This document shows positions 1 to 6,834 of a stretch of 18,881 nucleotides of DNA, one piece after another; positions within the stretch are counted from its first letter, which is position 1, and every line of letters begins with the position of its first letter. This DNA is from Aureococcus anophagefferens (lineage: Eukaryota > Sar > Pelagophyceae > Pelagomonadales > Pelagomonadaceae). Made by a program: the position numbers and the translations under genes. The stretch is taken from the NCBI RefSeq assembly GCF_000186865.1, contig NW_008705625.1, forward strand, positions 27,915-46,795, in the 5' to 3' direction. The notes beneath the pieces are model-generated. The model saw only the letters and a list, made by a program, of their open reading frames with translations. It searched no databases and was not told the DNA's origin.

Positions 1-275
1 CGCCGCCGTCGCTCGGCGCCGCCTGCGCGGCGCTGGACCGCGGCCGCGGCGCCGACGGCGTCGTCGCGGGGCGCGGCCTCGCCGTCTTCGTCGACGGCCC
101 GGCCCACTTCGCGCGGAACGACGAGCGCGCGCGGCTCGGCCCGTCGGTGTTGCGGAACGCGCTCCTGGAGGCGCGGGGGCTCGCGGTCGTGTCCATCCGC
201 GAAGCGGACTGGGAGGCGTCCGACGACCAGGTGGCGCTGCTCAAGGCGAGGATGGAGGAGGCGGCCGTGGAGTAA
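1..275 (+). CDS. RAP-domain protein, C-terminal fragment (5' end outside window)
   Basis: The open frame enters from the left edge and stops at 273-275. It encodes about 90 residues that match the last 90 residues of the minus-strand gene at 4793-6757, with a single change (Gly to Asp at base 37). The segment contains the core of a RAP domain: a hydrophobic strand, the VDGPAHF motif, and later a Leu-rich helix followed by VVSIREADW. RAP domains occur in organelle RNA-binding proteins and have an endonuclease-like fold. The upstream part lies outside the window, so I cannot tell whether this is a full second gene or only a duplicated tail. The near-identity of the DNA, including 35 bases past the stop, argues for a recent duplication. 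Confidence 0.7.
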   Translation, partial: PPSLGAACAALDRGRGADGVVAGRGLAVFVDGPAHFARNDERARLGPSVLRNALLEARGLAVVSIREADWEASDDQVALLKARMEEAAVE

Positions 276-310
276 TTTTGCGGATGTTTGAGGCGCGGCC
301 CTGCTTGTCG
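1..310 (+). repeat. Inverted segmental duplication, left copy
   Basis: This copy is the reverse complement of 4758-5067 (paired positions sum to 5068). I compared the two copies line by line and found three differences in 310 bases, at 37, 104 and 304. Similarity ends abruptly after 310 on the right. On the left it runs off the window. The duplication covers the end of a RAP gene, its stop codon and about 35 bases of downstream sequence. Confidence 0.9.
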
Positions 311-386
311 TCGCGAGGCCTCGGGGCAGATCCTCGGGGCAAGCCCTGGTTGAGGCCGGCCTTGACGCGCAGTCGTGGCTTCTGCG

Positions 387-1295
387 ATGCCAGCACTGCC
401 GAAGCGCCCCTCACCAGCACTGAAGCACCGCTCACCAGCAATGCAGAAGCGCCGCGCGCCGGCAATCATGGCCGCCGTGGCATCGGTGGCCGCCGTCGTC
501 GCGTACTGCGTCATGCCTCCGCGCGCATTCCCGGACCGGCTGGCGTTCATACCCGAAGAGATGACCATCATCGACAACAAGTTCTACGACCTGCCGAAGT
601 GGGCGGCACAATGGCACACGCCCGATGCCGCCCTCAACACGCTGGGCCACATGAATTCGGCGCGCGTGCCGTACTTCGACGACGCCTGGCGCCGCGAGCT
701 CGGCGGCACGAACGGCAGCTTCCTCGACGTCGGCTGCGGCGGCGGCCTGCTGACGAACGCGCTCGCGGCGCGGGGCTACAAGTTGACCGCCGTGGACCCG
801 TCGACGAACTCGCTCGTCGCCGCGCGGCAGCAGGCGGCCGAGGAGCTCCCGACGGCGCGGCGGCCGGAGTTCCTCGAGGGCACGTGCTACGCGCTCCCCG
901 CGGCCGACGGCGCGCTGGACGGCGTCGTCATGTCCGACGTGCTCGAGCACTTCCACGACCTGCGGGCGGCCGTCGGCGAGGTCTACCGCGTGCTCCGCCC
1001 TGGCGGCGTCTTCGTCTTCGACACGATCAACCGCTCGTACTTCTCGTGGTTCGTGCTCATCGTCCTCCTCGAGAAGATCGCGGGCGGGATCCCCGCGGGC
1101 ACGCACGACTGGCGCCTCTTCATCACGCCCGACGAGGTCGAGCAACTGCTCAACAGCACGGGCTTCGAGGTCGGGCCCCGGACGGACCTCGTCGGCATGC
1201 GCCCGGAGGACCCGTCGGACACGTCCAAGGGCTTCGTCCAGGACCCGTCCGACGTCTCGGCGACGTACCTCTGGTGGGCGCGCAAGCCCCTGTAG
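387..1295 (+). CDS. UbiG/COQ3-like SAM-dependent O-methyltransferase
   Basis: The protein has 302 residues from the first in-frame ATG; the codon upstream at 375 is GTG. It is a class I methyltransferase. The SAM-binding glycine loop FLDVGCGGG is at residues 112-120, the acidic residue after strand 2 (AVDPS) is at 137, MSDVLEHF at 182-189 and LRPGG at 203-207. The segment with Asp-Thr-Ile-Asn-Arg followed by GTHDWRLFITPDE resembles ubiquinone O-methyltransferases (UbiG in bacteria, COQ3 in mitochondria), as does the HMNSARVPYFDD stretch before motif I. The N-terminus is basic and repetitive (PALxKRxS-like units), followed by a hydrophobic segment near residues 28-44. That suggests an organelle-targeting or membrane-anchor region, and translation could instead start at the ATG at 441 or 468. 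A role in ubiquinone or plastoquinone-type quinone methylation is inferred from family resemblance only. Confidence 0.8.
   Translation: MPALPKRPSPALKHRSPAMQKRRAPAIMAAVASVAAVVAYCVMPPRAFPDRLAFIPEEMTIIDNKFYDLPKWAAQWHTPDAALNTLGHMNSARVPYFDDAWRRELGGTNGSFLDVGCGGGLLTNALAARGYKLTAVDPSTNSLVAARQQAAEELPTARRPEFLEGTCYALPAADGALDGVVMSDVLEHFHDLRAAVGEVYRVLRPGGVFVFDTINRSYFSWFVLIVLLEKIAGGIPAGTHDWRLFITPDEVEQLLNSTGFEVGPRTDLVGMRPEDPSDTSKGFVQDPSDVSATYLWWARKPL
390..458 (+). repeat. Short coding tandem repeat, three units of 21-24 bp
   Basis: Units start at 390, 414 and 435, each with CCAGCA followed by a GAAGC or GCAGAAGC core. They encode Pro-Ala-Leu/Met plus basic residues at the N-terminus of the methyltransferase. 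A fourth degenerate start (CCGGCA) is at 459. The repeat adds positive charge to the putative targeting region. Confidence 0.65.
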
Positions 1296-1384
1296 GGCGC
1301 GTTCGGCGTCTCAATCCTCGTTTGTTGTAACAATGCTCGCACCCTGAGACCGCCGGACAGCTCGCGAGGGGGCCCTGCACAACG
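1296..1384. other. Spacer after the methyltransferase gene
   Basis: This is non-coding sequence between the methyltransferase stop and the start of the GC-rich repeat tract. I see no clear polyadenylation signal and no RNA gene. Confidence 0.5.
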
Positions 1385-1660
1385 GTGCGTGCCGCGGTCC
1401 CCGGCCACGTCCCCGGCCCGTGCCCGGGCCGTGCCCGGGGCCCCGTGCCGGGCCCGTGCCGGGCCTCCCCGGCCCGTGCCCGGCCCGTGCCCGGGGCCCG
1501 TGCCGAGTGCCGGGCCCGTGCCGGGCCGCGTGGCCCGTGCCCGGCCCGTGCCCGGGGGCCCGTGCCGAGTGCCGTGCCGCGTGCCGGGCCCGTGCCGGGC
1601 CGCGTGCCCGGAGCGCATTTACCGTGCCGGAACCCCCGTGCCCGCCGTCCCCGGCCCCCG
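1385..1660. repeat. GC-rich minisatellite
   Basis: The tract consists of imperfect units of roughly 9-11 bases built from CGTGCCCGG, CGTGCCGGG and GGCCCGTGCC variants, with longer higher-order units around GTGCCGAGTGCC. Several frames on both strands stay open only because of this composition. The resulting Gly/Pro/Arg/Ala-rich peptides have no sign of being genes. Confidence 0.85.
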
Positions 1661-1778
1661 TCCCGGGGCCGGACCGTCGTGCAGGGGCCCGTCTCGCGGA
1701 GGGGTCCGAGATCGCCGATTGCCATCATGATTGCATGGCAGGAGCTCACTGGAGCTCGGTCCAAGACGGCGGGTCGCG
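1661..1778. promoter_or_regulatory. Probable 5' flank or leader of the F-box-like gene
   Basis: GC content falls towards normal values after the repeat tract. The in-frame codon at 1731 is TTG, and the ATG at 1735 is in another frame, so this stretch is best read as leader or promoter. I see no TATA-like motif. Confidence 0.35.
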
Positions 1779-3059
1779 ATGCTCCCGCAGGACACGCTCG
1801 CGCTCGTGGCGTCCTGGGTGAAGCGTAATGACTTGCTCGCTCTGCGCGCGGCGTCCGAGGCGAGCCGCGATGCCGTGCGAGAGGCGGTGGTGGGTCATGC
1901 GGACATCGCGCTCGAGCGCAACAATCGAGCTAGATTCTTCATCCATCACACCGTCGACGGCGGCCCCCGACCTTTAGATCCGCGGAAGGTTGAGGCGCTT
2001 GGGCGCGTCTTCGGTGGAGGGTGCAAAGCGGTGAGGATCATCCCGGGGTCGGACGATTTGATGGCGGCGTATCGCTCGTTCATCGCGAACGCGCAGAGCG
2101 GGCTGGGCTATCAATCGTTCATCTCGAGCTCTCACCGTGGCCTGGCCGAGATGTACGTGGAAGATGTCATTCCTTTGCATCAATTGGCCGAGCTCTGTTC
2201 ATTGGCACCGAGGCTGAGAGAGTTCAAAATGTATGTGGGCGGTCATGAGTTTACGGAGCCCGAGCTTGTCGACTTCGCGGCGCAGGTGGGTCGAGCCTGT
2301 CCGTTGATCGAGAGATTTTGGATTCCACACCCAGACCACTCCGCGGCTGAGCTGTTTAGCATGCTTTTCCCGAAATCTGAAGCTATTCAATTTGGTGCAG
2401 CTCGGACACACTGGTACACGCCTACGAGGTTCGACAAGATCGAAGAATCTATCGCGCGCTGCGAAACCCGAGACTGCAATTTCCAAGACACGGCCGTGGA
2501 GCCAGAGCTCATCGAGTGCCTCCTGCGAACGTCACTCAGCGACCGTCTGGAAGAGCTCAGCTTTGAGGACACCGACATTGAGGAGTCTACGATTCTTCAG
2601 GCAGCCCGTGGCTTTTGCAATTTGCGTTCTCTGGGACTACCGGGCGAGGATACCGGCCAACCCGCCGCTTCACTCGCGTTTCACAAGTCGCTTGCCAATC
2701 TACGACCGGAGCTGATTGAACTTAGTTTTGGAAGAGGCAGCCCCGCAGGCCTTGACGTCATGAGCATTGTCTTCGCGCGATATCGCCTGAAGCGCGTCTT
2801 CCTCGACGAAATGCCAAATGTGACGCCAGCACTTGTGGATATCATACTGGCTAGCCCGTGTTCTGAGACGCTTGAGGAGATCAGCCTCGTTTTTCTGTAT
2901 TTACCTCGCGCTGCGGATGTTTTGCGCCTCGTTCGTGGTTGTCCGAATCTTGTCGGTTTAGAGTGGAAAACTCATTCAGTTTTTGATGGCATCGTCCACA
3001 TAGCCAGCATCCGGCAGATCATTAAACACACCAGAGGCGGATGGCTCGATGTGAGTTGA
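1779..3059 (+). CDS. F-box-like/leucine-rich-repeat-like protein
   Basis: The protein has 426 residues from the ATG at 1779. Residues 2-33 (starting LPQDTLALVASWV, then DLLALRAASEASRDAV) resemble an F-box: a Leu-Pro start and two amphipathic helices. The rest has degenerate leucine-rich-repeat phrases such as LEELSFEDTDIEE, NLRSLGLPGED, LKRVFLDEMPNVT and LEEISLVFLYL. Such proteins typically act as substrate receptors of SCF ubiquitin ligases; here that is inference from a weak motif. GC content is around half, visibly lower than every neighbour, and AT-ending codons are common. The stop at 3057-3059 directly follows GTGAGT (3051-3056), a perfect splice donor, so the true 3' end could lie in a further exon that I could not identify. 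Confidence 0.7.
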   Translation: MLPQDTLALVASWVKRNDLLALRAASEASRDAVREAVVGHADIALERNNRARFFIHHTVDGGPRPLDPRKVEALGRVFGGGCKAVRIIPGSDDLMAAYRSFIANAQSGLGYQSFISSSHRGLAEMYVEDVIPLHQLAELCSLAPRLREFKMYVGGHEFTEPELVDFAAQVGRACPLIERFWIPHPDHSAAELFSMLFPKSEAIQFGAARTHWYTPTRFDKIEESIARCETRDCNFQDTAVEPELIECLLRTSLSDRLEELSFEDTDIEESTILQAARGFCNLRSLGLPGEDTGQPAASLAFHKSLANLRPELIELSFGRGSPAGLDVMSIVFARYRLKRVFLDEMPNVTPALVDIILASPCSETLEEISLVFLYLPRAADVLRLVRGCPNLVGLEWKTHSVFDGIVHIASIRQIIKHTRGGWLDVS

Positions 3060-3181
3060 CTCTGACCGGCCACCACGGCGGCCTTGAGGAAGCTGGCCTA
3101 GACTTAAGACATGGTGCGCGCGACATACGTTGCCTGTCACTTAGATTCCTTCTGTGTGATTACCCCGCGCGCCGCCGCCTC

Positions 3182-3943
3182 CTACCAGCCCGGGCCGAAG
3201 TCCGTCGGGTCCGAGCCGTCCTTGGGCACGGTCATGTAGCGGCCCGTCGTCTCGAGCGTGAGCCCGTCCATGGCCTTGACGAGGCCCGCGCAGGACAGCT
3301 CCACGGGCACGCCGCCCATCTTCTTGAGCATGTCCATGCCGGGCCCGAACTCCGTGACGACGAAGCCCGGCGCGATCGCGAGGACGGCGATGTCCTTCTT
3401 CTTCAGATCCACAGACATGCCCTTGGCGACCATGTTCGCCGCGGCCTTGGACGACCGGTACGCGTAGAGGCCCCCGGACGTGTTGTCGGCGATGGAGCCC
3501 ATGCCCGTGCTGACGACGACGACCTTGGAGCCCGCGGACAGGTTCGGCGCGAGCGCCTGATAGCACCGGAGCGGGCCCACGGCGTTGAGCTGGAAGGCCG
3601 CGGCCATGCGCTCGCCGCTGCAGACATCAAGCCCCTGGTCCGGGAAGACGTCGCCGCCCTTGAGCGCGGACGTGCCGTTGATGCCGCCCGCGTTGCACAC
3701 GAGCACGTCGACGGAGACGCCCGCGAGCGCGGCCGCGAGCTTCGCCTTGCAGTCGTCGACCATGACGTCGATGCCCTCGACGATGGTGACGTCGCCGGTC
3801 ACGGCGCTGATGAGGTCCACGCCCGTCGCCGACGACTCCTTCTTGCGGCACGTCGCGAAGACCTTGTCGCCGCGCGCGGCGAGCTGCTTGCAGAGCTCGA
3901 GGCCGATGCCCGTGGAGCAGCCCGTGATCACGTAGGTCGGCAT
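3182..3943 (-). CDS. Short-chain dehydrogenase/reductase (classical SDR)
   Basis: The protein has 253 residues from the ATG at 3941-3943. It is an NAD(P)-dependent Rossmann-fold oxidoreductase with the complete classical SDR signature: cofactor loop TGCSTGIG at residues 7-14, NAG at 84-86, structural Asn at 120, catalytic Ser at 145 and YxxxK at Tyr162/Lys166, then the PG turn at 192-193. Arg/Lys residues after strand 2 (TCRKK at 31-35) suggest NADP(H) preference. The frame stays open upstream to in-frame ATGs at 4096 and 4081. Those would add about 46-51 residues rich in Arg, Ser and Cys that could serve as a transit peptide. The substrate cannot be predicted. The gene lies downstream of selenoprotein W on the same strand and converges with the F-box-like gene. 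Confidence 0.88.
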   Translation of the reverse strand: MPTYVITGCSTGIGLELCKQLAARGDKVFATCRKKESSATGVDLISAVTGDVTIVEGIDVMVDDCKAKLAAALAGVSVDVLVCNAGGINGTSALKGGDVFPDQGLDVCSGERMAAAFQLNAVGPLRCYQALAPNLSAGSKVVVVSTGMGSIADNTSGGLYAYRSSKAAANMVAKGMSVDLKKKDIAVLAIAPGFVVTEFGPGMDMLKKMGGVPVELSCAGLVKAMDGLTLETTGRYMTVPKDGSDPTDFGPGW

Positions 3944-4296
3944 GGTGCTATGTGTGGCGACGTCGGGATGCTCTGTGAGGCGACCGTGGATGTTGCGCGC
4001 GCCGCAGGAACGCTGAAGACGCCGAGGAATGCGACGGCTATGAGAGCTGCACAGAGAGTCGAGGCAACATGGCGTCAACATTGGTGCAACATACATCTTC
4101 CTAGCCTCTTCGCCCACCCATGCGTCGCTCCCGAGGCTTATGTAGCTGGCCTAGAGAGCCCGGAGACATGCCGCCGGCCGGCCGCGGCGCGGCGCTGTCG
4201 GGTCCCGGTCATCGCGTCGCGCGCGACGAGCCGGGACCGTCATCGAGCGCGCGCTAACCGCGGCGGCGCGGCGGCGTCTCTTTTTCGGAGGACCGC
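3944..4296 (-). other. Intergenic stretch: SelW 3' UTR and SDR 5' region
   Basis: Read on the minus strand, this holds the selenoprotein W 3' untranslated region with a SECIS-like hairpin (separate entry), then the SDR leader. The SDR leader includes possible upstream in-frame ATGs at 4096 and 4081. No other gene is visible. Confidence 0.6.
4185..4256 (-). promoter_or_regulatory. Candidate SECIS element for selenoprotein W
   Basis: On the minus strand, ATGA (4243-4240) begins 54 nt past the SelW stop. After one base comes an 8-bp arm GGTCCCGG (4238-4231), a 22-nt apical part, and the perfect complement CCGGGACC (4208-4201). One base later is GA (4199-4198). Below the quartet, GCGCT (4250-4246) pairs with AGCGC (4196-4192). 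This arrangement of lower helix, ATGA/GA quartet, upper helix and apical mini-helix is the SECIS layout. The weak point is the apical 5' internal loop, which reads CT rather than the usual AA. Helix II is also on the short side. Confidence 0.4.
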
Positions 4297-4654
4297 CTAG
4301 GCGTCGACGGCCTCCTGGATGGCGTCGATGACCTTCTGCGTCGACTCGCCGCTCTGGCACTTGTCGTGGCCCATCGTCGTCTTCGAGTGGACGAGCTTGC
4401 CGGCGACGGTGACTTCGAAGTTGCCCGTCGTGCCCGGGTCGCCGACCTGCGTCACCGTCACCTGGCCCGTGAATTCCTTCTCGATCGTCTCCGCGAGGGC
4501 GACCGAGAACCTGCGGCGGCGCGGCGACCATCGTCTTCTGTGCGCCGAAAACCTCGGCGGCGCGCGCGACGCAGCGCGCGCATGAATGTGGCGCCGCGCG
4601 CTACTTCTTGTAGCCTCAGCCACCACAGTATTGAATATTTACAGCTACCGACAT
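4297..4654 (-). CDS. SELENOW: Selenoprotein W (Rdx family), two exons, in-frame UGA for selenocysteine
   Basis: Exon 1 is 4654-4605 and exon 2 is 4510-4297; the intron 4604-4511 starts GTAGCG and ends GCAG. Exon 1 reads Met-Ser-Val-Ala-Val-Asn-Ile-Gln-Tyr-Cys10-Gly-Gly-(TGA)13-Gly-Tyr-Lys-Lys17. This places the UGA exactly where SelW has selenocysteine in its CxxU redox motif. The split Lys codon joins in phase to exon 2 (Phe-Ser-Val-Ala-Leu-Ala-Glu). Exon 2 has the diagnostic FEVTVAGKLVHSKTT strand region and a C-terminal helix. Total length is 87 residues, the same as mammalian SelW. SelW is a small thioredoxin-fold thiol redox protein of the cytosol. Without UGA recoding only an N-terminally wrong frame fragment is called. 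Its 3' flank holds a SECIS-like hairpin. Confidence 0.88.
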
Positions 4655-4792
4655 GATGGCTAGCGCGCGTGAACAAGCGGCGACTGCGCAGACCGCTCAG
4701 GCTGGAGGCAAAGCACCTTCCTCAGGTTGACGGAAACACCCTTCGTGCCCTCGGAGGCGACAACCAGGGCCGCGCCTCAAACATCCGCAAAA
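4655..4792 (-). promoter_or_regulatory. Spacer between the RAP gene and SelW
   Basis: This 138-bp stretch separates the minus-strand RAP gene stop from the SelW start. It must hold the end of one transcript and the promoter of the next, unless they are co-transcribed. No recognisable element is seen apart from the end of the inverted duplication at 4758. Confidence 0.35.
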
Positions 4793-5067
4793 TTACTCCA
4801 CGGCCGCCTCCTCCATCCTCGCCTTGAGCAGCGCCACCTGGTCGTCGGACGCCTCCCAGTCCGCTTCGCGGATGGACACGACCGCGAGCCCCCGCGCCTC
4901 CAGGAGCGCGTTCCGCAACACCGACGGGCCGAGCCGCGCGCGCTCGTCGTTCCGCGCGAAGTGCGCCGGGCCGTCGACGAAGACGGCGAGGCCGCGCCCC
5001 GCGACGACGCCGTCGGCGCCGCGGCCGCGGCCCAGCGCCGCGCAGGCGGCGCCGAGCGACGGCGGCG
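4758..5067 (-). repeat. Inverted segmental duplication, right copy
   Basis: This is the reverse complement of 1-310 with three mismatches. It covers the RAP-domain end of the minus-strand gene and about 35 bases beyond its stop. Confidence 0.9.
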
Positions 5068-6757
5068 CGGGTTCCGCGGCGTCGAAGTCGCCGAGCAGCG
5101 AGGGCACGAGCCGCGACATCTTGCCGCGCGCGGCCTCCGCGGCGCCGTAGGCGCGGACGAGGGGGACGTCGGCCGGCGCGACGTCGGGGATGCCGTTCGC
5201 CGCGTCGACGAGCTCCGTCGGCGCCTCGAGGCCGAGGACCGCGCACGCCCAGAGCGCCCGGGCGACGCGGCCCGCGGGGAGCGCCGGCGCGGCGAGCTTC
5301 GCGAGGAGGAACTCGAGCGCGCGCGCCTTCGGCCGCAGGCCCAGCGTCGCGTAGGCGTGGAGCGCGTCGGCGGCCTCGCTGTGGACGAAGCAGCACTCCG
5401 GGACGCGGGCCTCGAGCTCTTCGGCCGCGCGCCGCGACGGCAGCAGCGCGAGCGCCGCGTAGCTCCGAAGTAGAGAAGACACGCAGAGGGCGTTGCATCG
5501 GTGCGCCTCGCGGACGATGGCGCTGTCGGCGCAGGCGACCGCCCCCCGGCCCGGCGGCGCGCCGCAGCGCGCCCAGCCCCGCATGAGGCTCGCGAGGCCC
5601 CCGCCCGTCAGACCCTCGAAGACGCGCGGCAGCGCGCGCTCCAGCGCGTGGAAGGCGTCGTCGACGTCGCCGTCCGTGGCCCGCGCACCGGGGAAGCAGT
5701 CGCCCAAAGCCTGGACCGTGTTCGTCAGGCCCTGGCTCGTCATGCGCGGCGCCTCCGCGGCCGCGGCCGCGAGGAGCGCGGCGCGCGCCCTCCGCGGCGC
5801 CGCGCCCGGCGCCGCGAAGCCGTGGAGCGCGTTCGCGACCTGCTGCGGCGTCATGCGTTTCGCCTCGCGCCGCGCCGCGGCGTCGAGCGCGTCGAAGGCG
5901 TCGGCGCCGACGCCCCGCAGGTCCGCGAACGCGTATAAGGTGTTCGCGACGGCCTGCGGTCCCATCTTCGGCGCCTCGCGTTTCACGGCGTCGGAGAGGA
6001 CGCGCAGGGCCCGGGTCGGCACGCCGCCCTCCAAAGCCTTGAAGGCCCAGGCGACGTTCGCGACGGCCTGGCCGTTGAGGAACGCGTCCGTGCGGACGAC
6101 GCCGTCGGAGAGCGCGCGGACGGGCACGTCCGCCAGGAGCACGCAGGAGCTCTTCACGAGGCAGGCGTAGCCGTGGAGCGTCGACGCGACGTGGCGCGCC
6201 TCGAACCGGGGCGCGCAGGCCTCGACGCTCGCCTTGATGTCGCGCCACCGCGCGTCGGACCGCCGCGGGCCCCGGCCCGCGCGGCCGCGCTTCGCGAGCT
6301 GGGACACGACGGTGGCGACGTTCACGGGCGTGAGCGCCTCGCCGGCGACGATGTCCAAAATCTCCTGCGTCGTGCCGGCGACGATGCGCTTGTTCCGCGC
6401 GACGGCAACAGACGACGCGCAGCCCTGGCCGGACGGCGGCGGCGGCCGCGGCGGCGGGCTCCGCGACCGGCTGCTGCTGCCGCTGCTGTCGCGGCTCCGG
6501 CTCCGGCTCGCGCTCCGGCGGCGCGGGGGCGGGGAGCGGCGCCGCGGCGGGCTGCGGCGCCGCGGGCTCCGGCCGCGCGGCGGGCTGCGGCGCGGCGGCG
6601 GGCCGCGCGGCGGGCTGCGGCGCTGGAAGTCGCCGCGCTGGTAGTCGCGGCGCGGCGGGCTGCGGTGGAAGTCGCGGCGCGGCGGGCTGCGGCTCCGCCG
6701 ATGATAGTCCCGCGGCGGCGGGTGGTAGCGCGGCGCCGGGTAAAATCGATGCTCCAT
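4793..6757 (-). CDS. RS-rich OPR-like repeat protein with C-terminal RAP domain
   Basis: The protein has 654 residues from the ATG at 6755-6757; the longer open frame begins at a GTG and overlaps the divergent gene. Residues 10-106 are a long Arg/Ser/Pro-rich domain with many RRSPP and RSRS units, like SR splicing proteins. Then come degenerate 35-40-residue helical repeats with the phrase QAVANVAWAF, QAVANTLYAF, QQVANALHGF or QGLTNTVQAL, typical of OPR/FASTK-like organelle RNA-binding repeats. The last about 75 residues form a RAP domain with VDGPAHF. The family acts in plastid or mitochondrial RNA stability, processing or translation. The RS domain is atypical for it and might point to nuclear location, a phosphorylated RNA-contact tail or a highly basic targeting region. 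It is transcribed divergently from the giant Cys-rich gene, 77 bp apart. Confidence 0.8.
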   Translation of the reverse strand: MEHRFYPAPRYHPPPRDYHRRSRSPPRRDFHRSPPRRDYQRGDFQRRSPPRGPPPRRSPPRGRSPRRRSPPRRRSPPPRRRSASRSRSRDSSGSSSRSRSPPPRPPPPSGQGCASSVAVARNKRIVAGTTQEILDIVAGEALTPVNVATVVSQLAKRGRAGRGPRRSDARWRDIKASVEACAPRFEARHVASTLHGYACLVKSSCVLLADVPVRALSDGVVRTDAFLNGQAVANVAWAFKALEGGVPTRALRVLSDAVKREAPKMGPQAVANTLYAFADLRGVGADAFDALDAAARREAKRMTPQQVANALHGFAAPGAAPRRARAALLAAAAAEAPRMTSQGLTNTVQALGDCFPGARATDGDVDDAFHALERALPRVFEGLTGGGLASLMRGWARCGAPPGRGAVACADSAIVREAHRCNALCVSSLLRSYAALALLPSRRAAEELEARVPECCFVHSEAADALHAYATLGLRPKARALEFLLAKLAAPALPAGRVARALWACAVLGLEAPTELVDAANGIPDVAPADVPLVRAYGAAEAARGKMSRLVPSLLGDFDAAEPAPPSLGAACAALGRGRGADGVVAGRGLAVFVDGPAHFARNDERARLGPSVLRNALLEARGLAVVSIREADWEASDDQVALLKARMEEAAVE

Positions 6758-6834
6758 CTCGTTGATGGCGGGGCAGCTTCGGCCTGGCCGGCAGCATCGT
6801 GTTTGAGCAAGCCGTCCGGCGCCGAGAAACGAGT
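6758..6834. promoter_or_regulatory. Short divergent promoter region
   Basis: Only 77 bp separate the start codons of the minus-strand RAP gene and the plus-strand Cys-rich gene. Both 5' leaders and any shared bidirectional promoter must lie here or within the coding ends. No TATA box is seen. Confidence 0.45.

Noticed and set aside
983..1828. Several open frames on both strands over the minisatellite
   Set aside because: They encode only repetitive Gly/Pro/Arg/Ala peptides produced by the repeat unit.
3041..4300. 419-residue plus-strand open frame
   Set aside because: It lies antisense to the SDR gene, is Arg/Ala-rich and lacks domains; the SDR has all its catalytic motifs.
6799..6834. GTG start upstream of the Cys-rich gene, and other GTG/TTG starts (375, 1731, 4117, 6853, 15550, 18833)
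   Set aside because: Nuclear eukaryotic genes normally start at ATG; in-frame ATGs next to signal peptides or domain starts are present at each gene.
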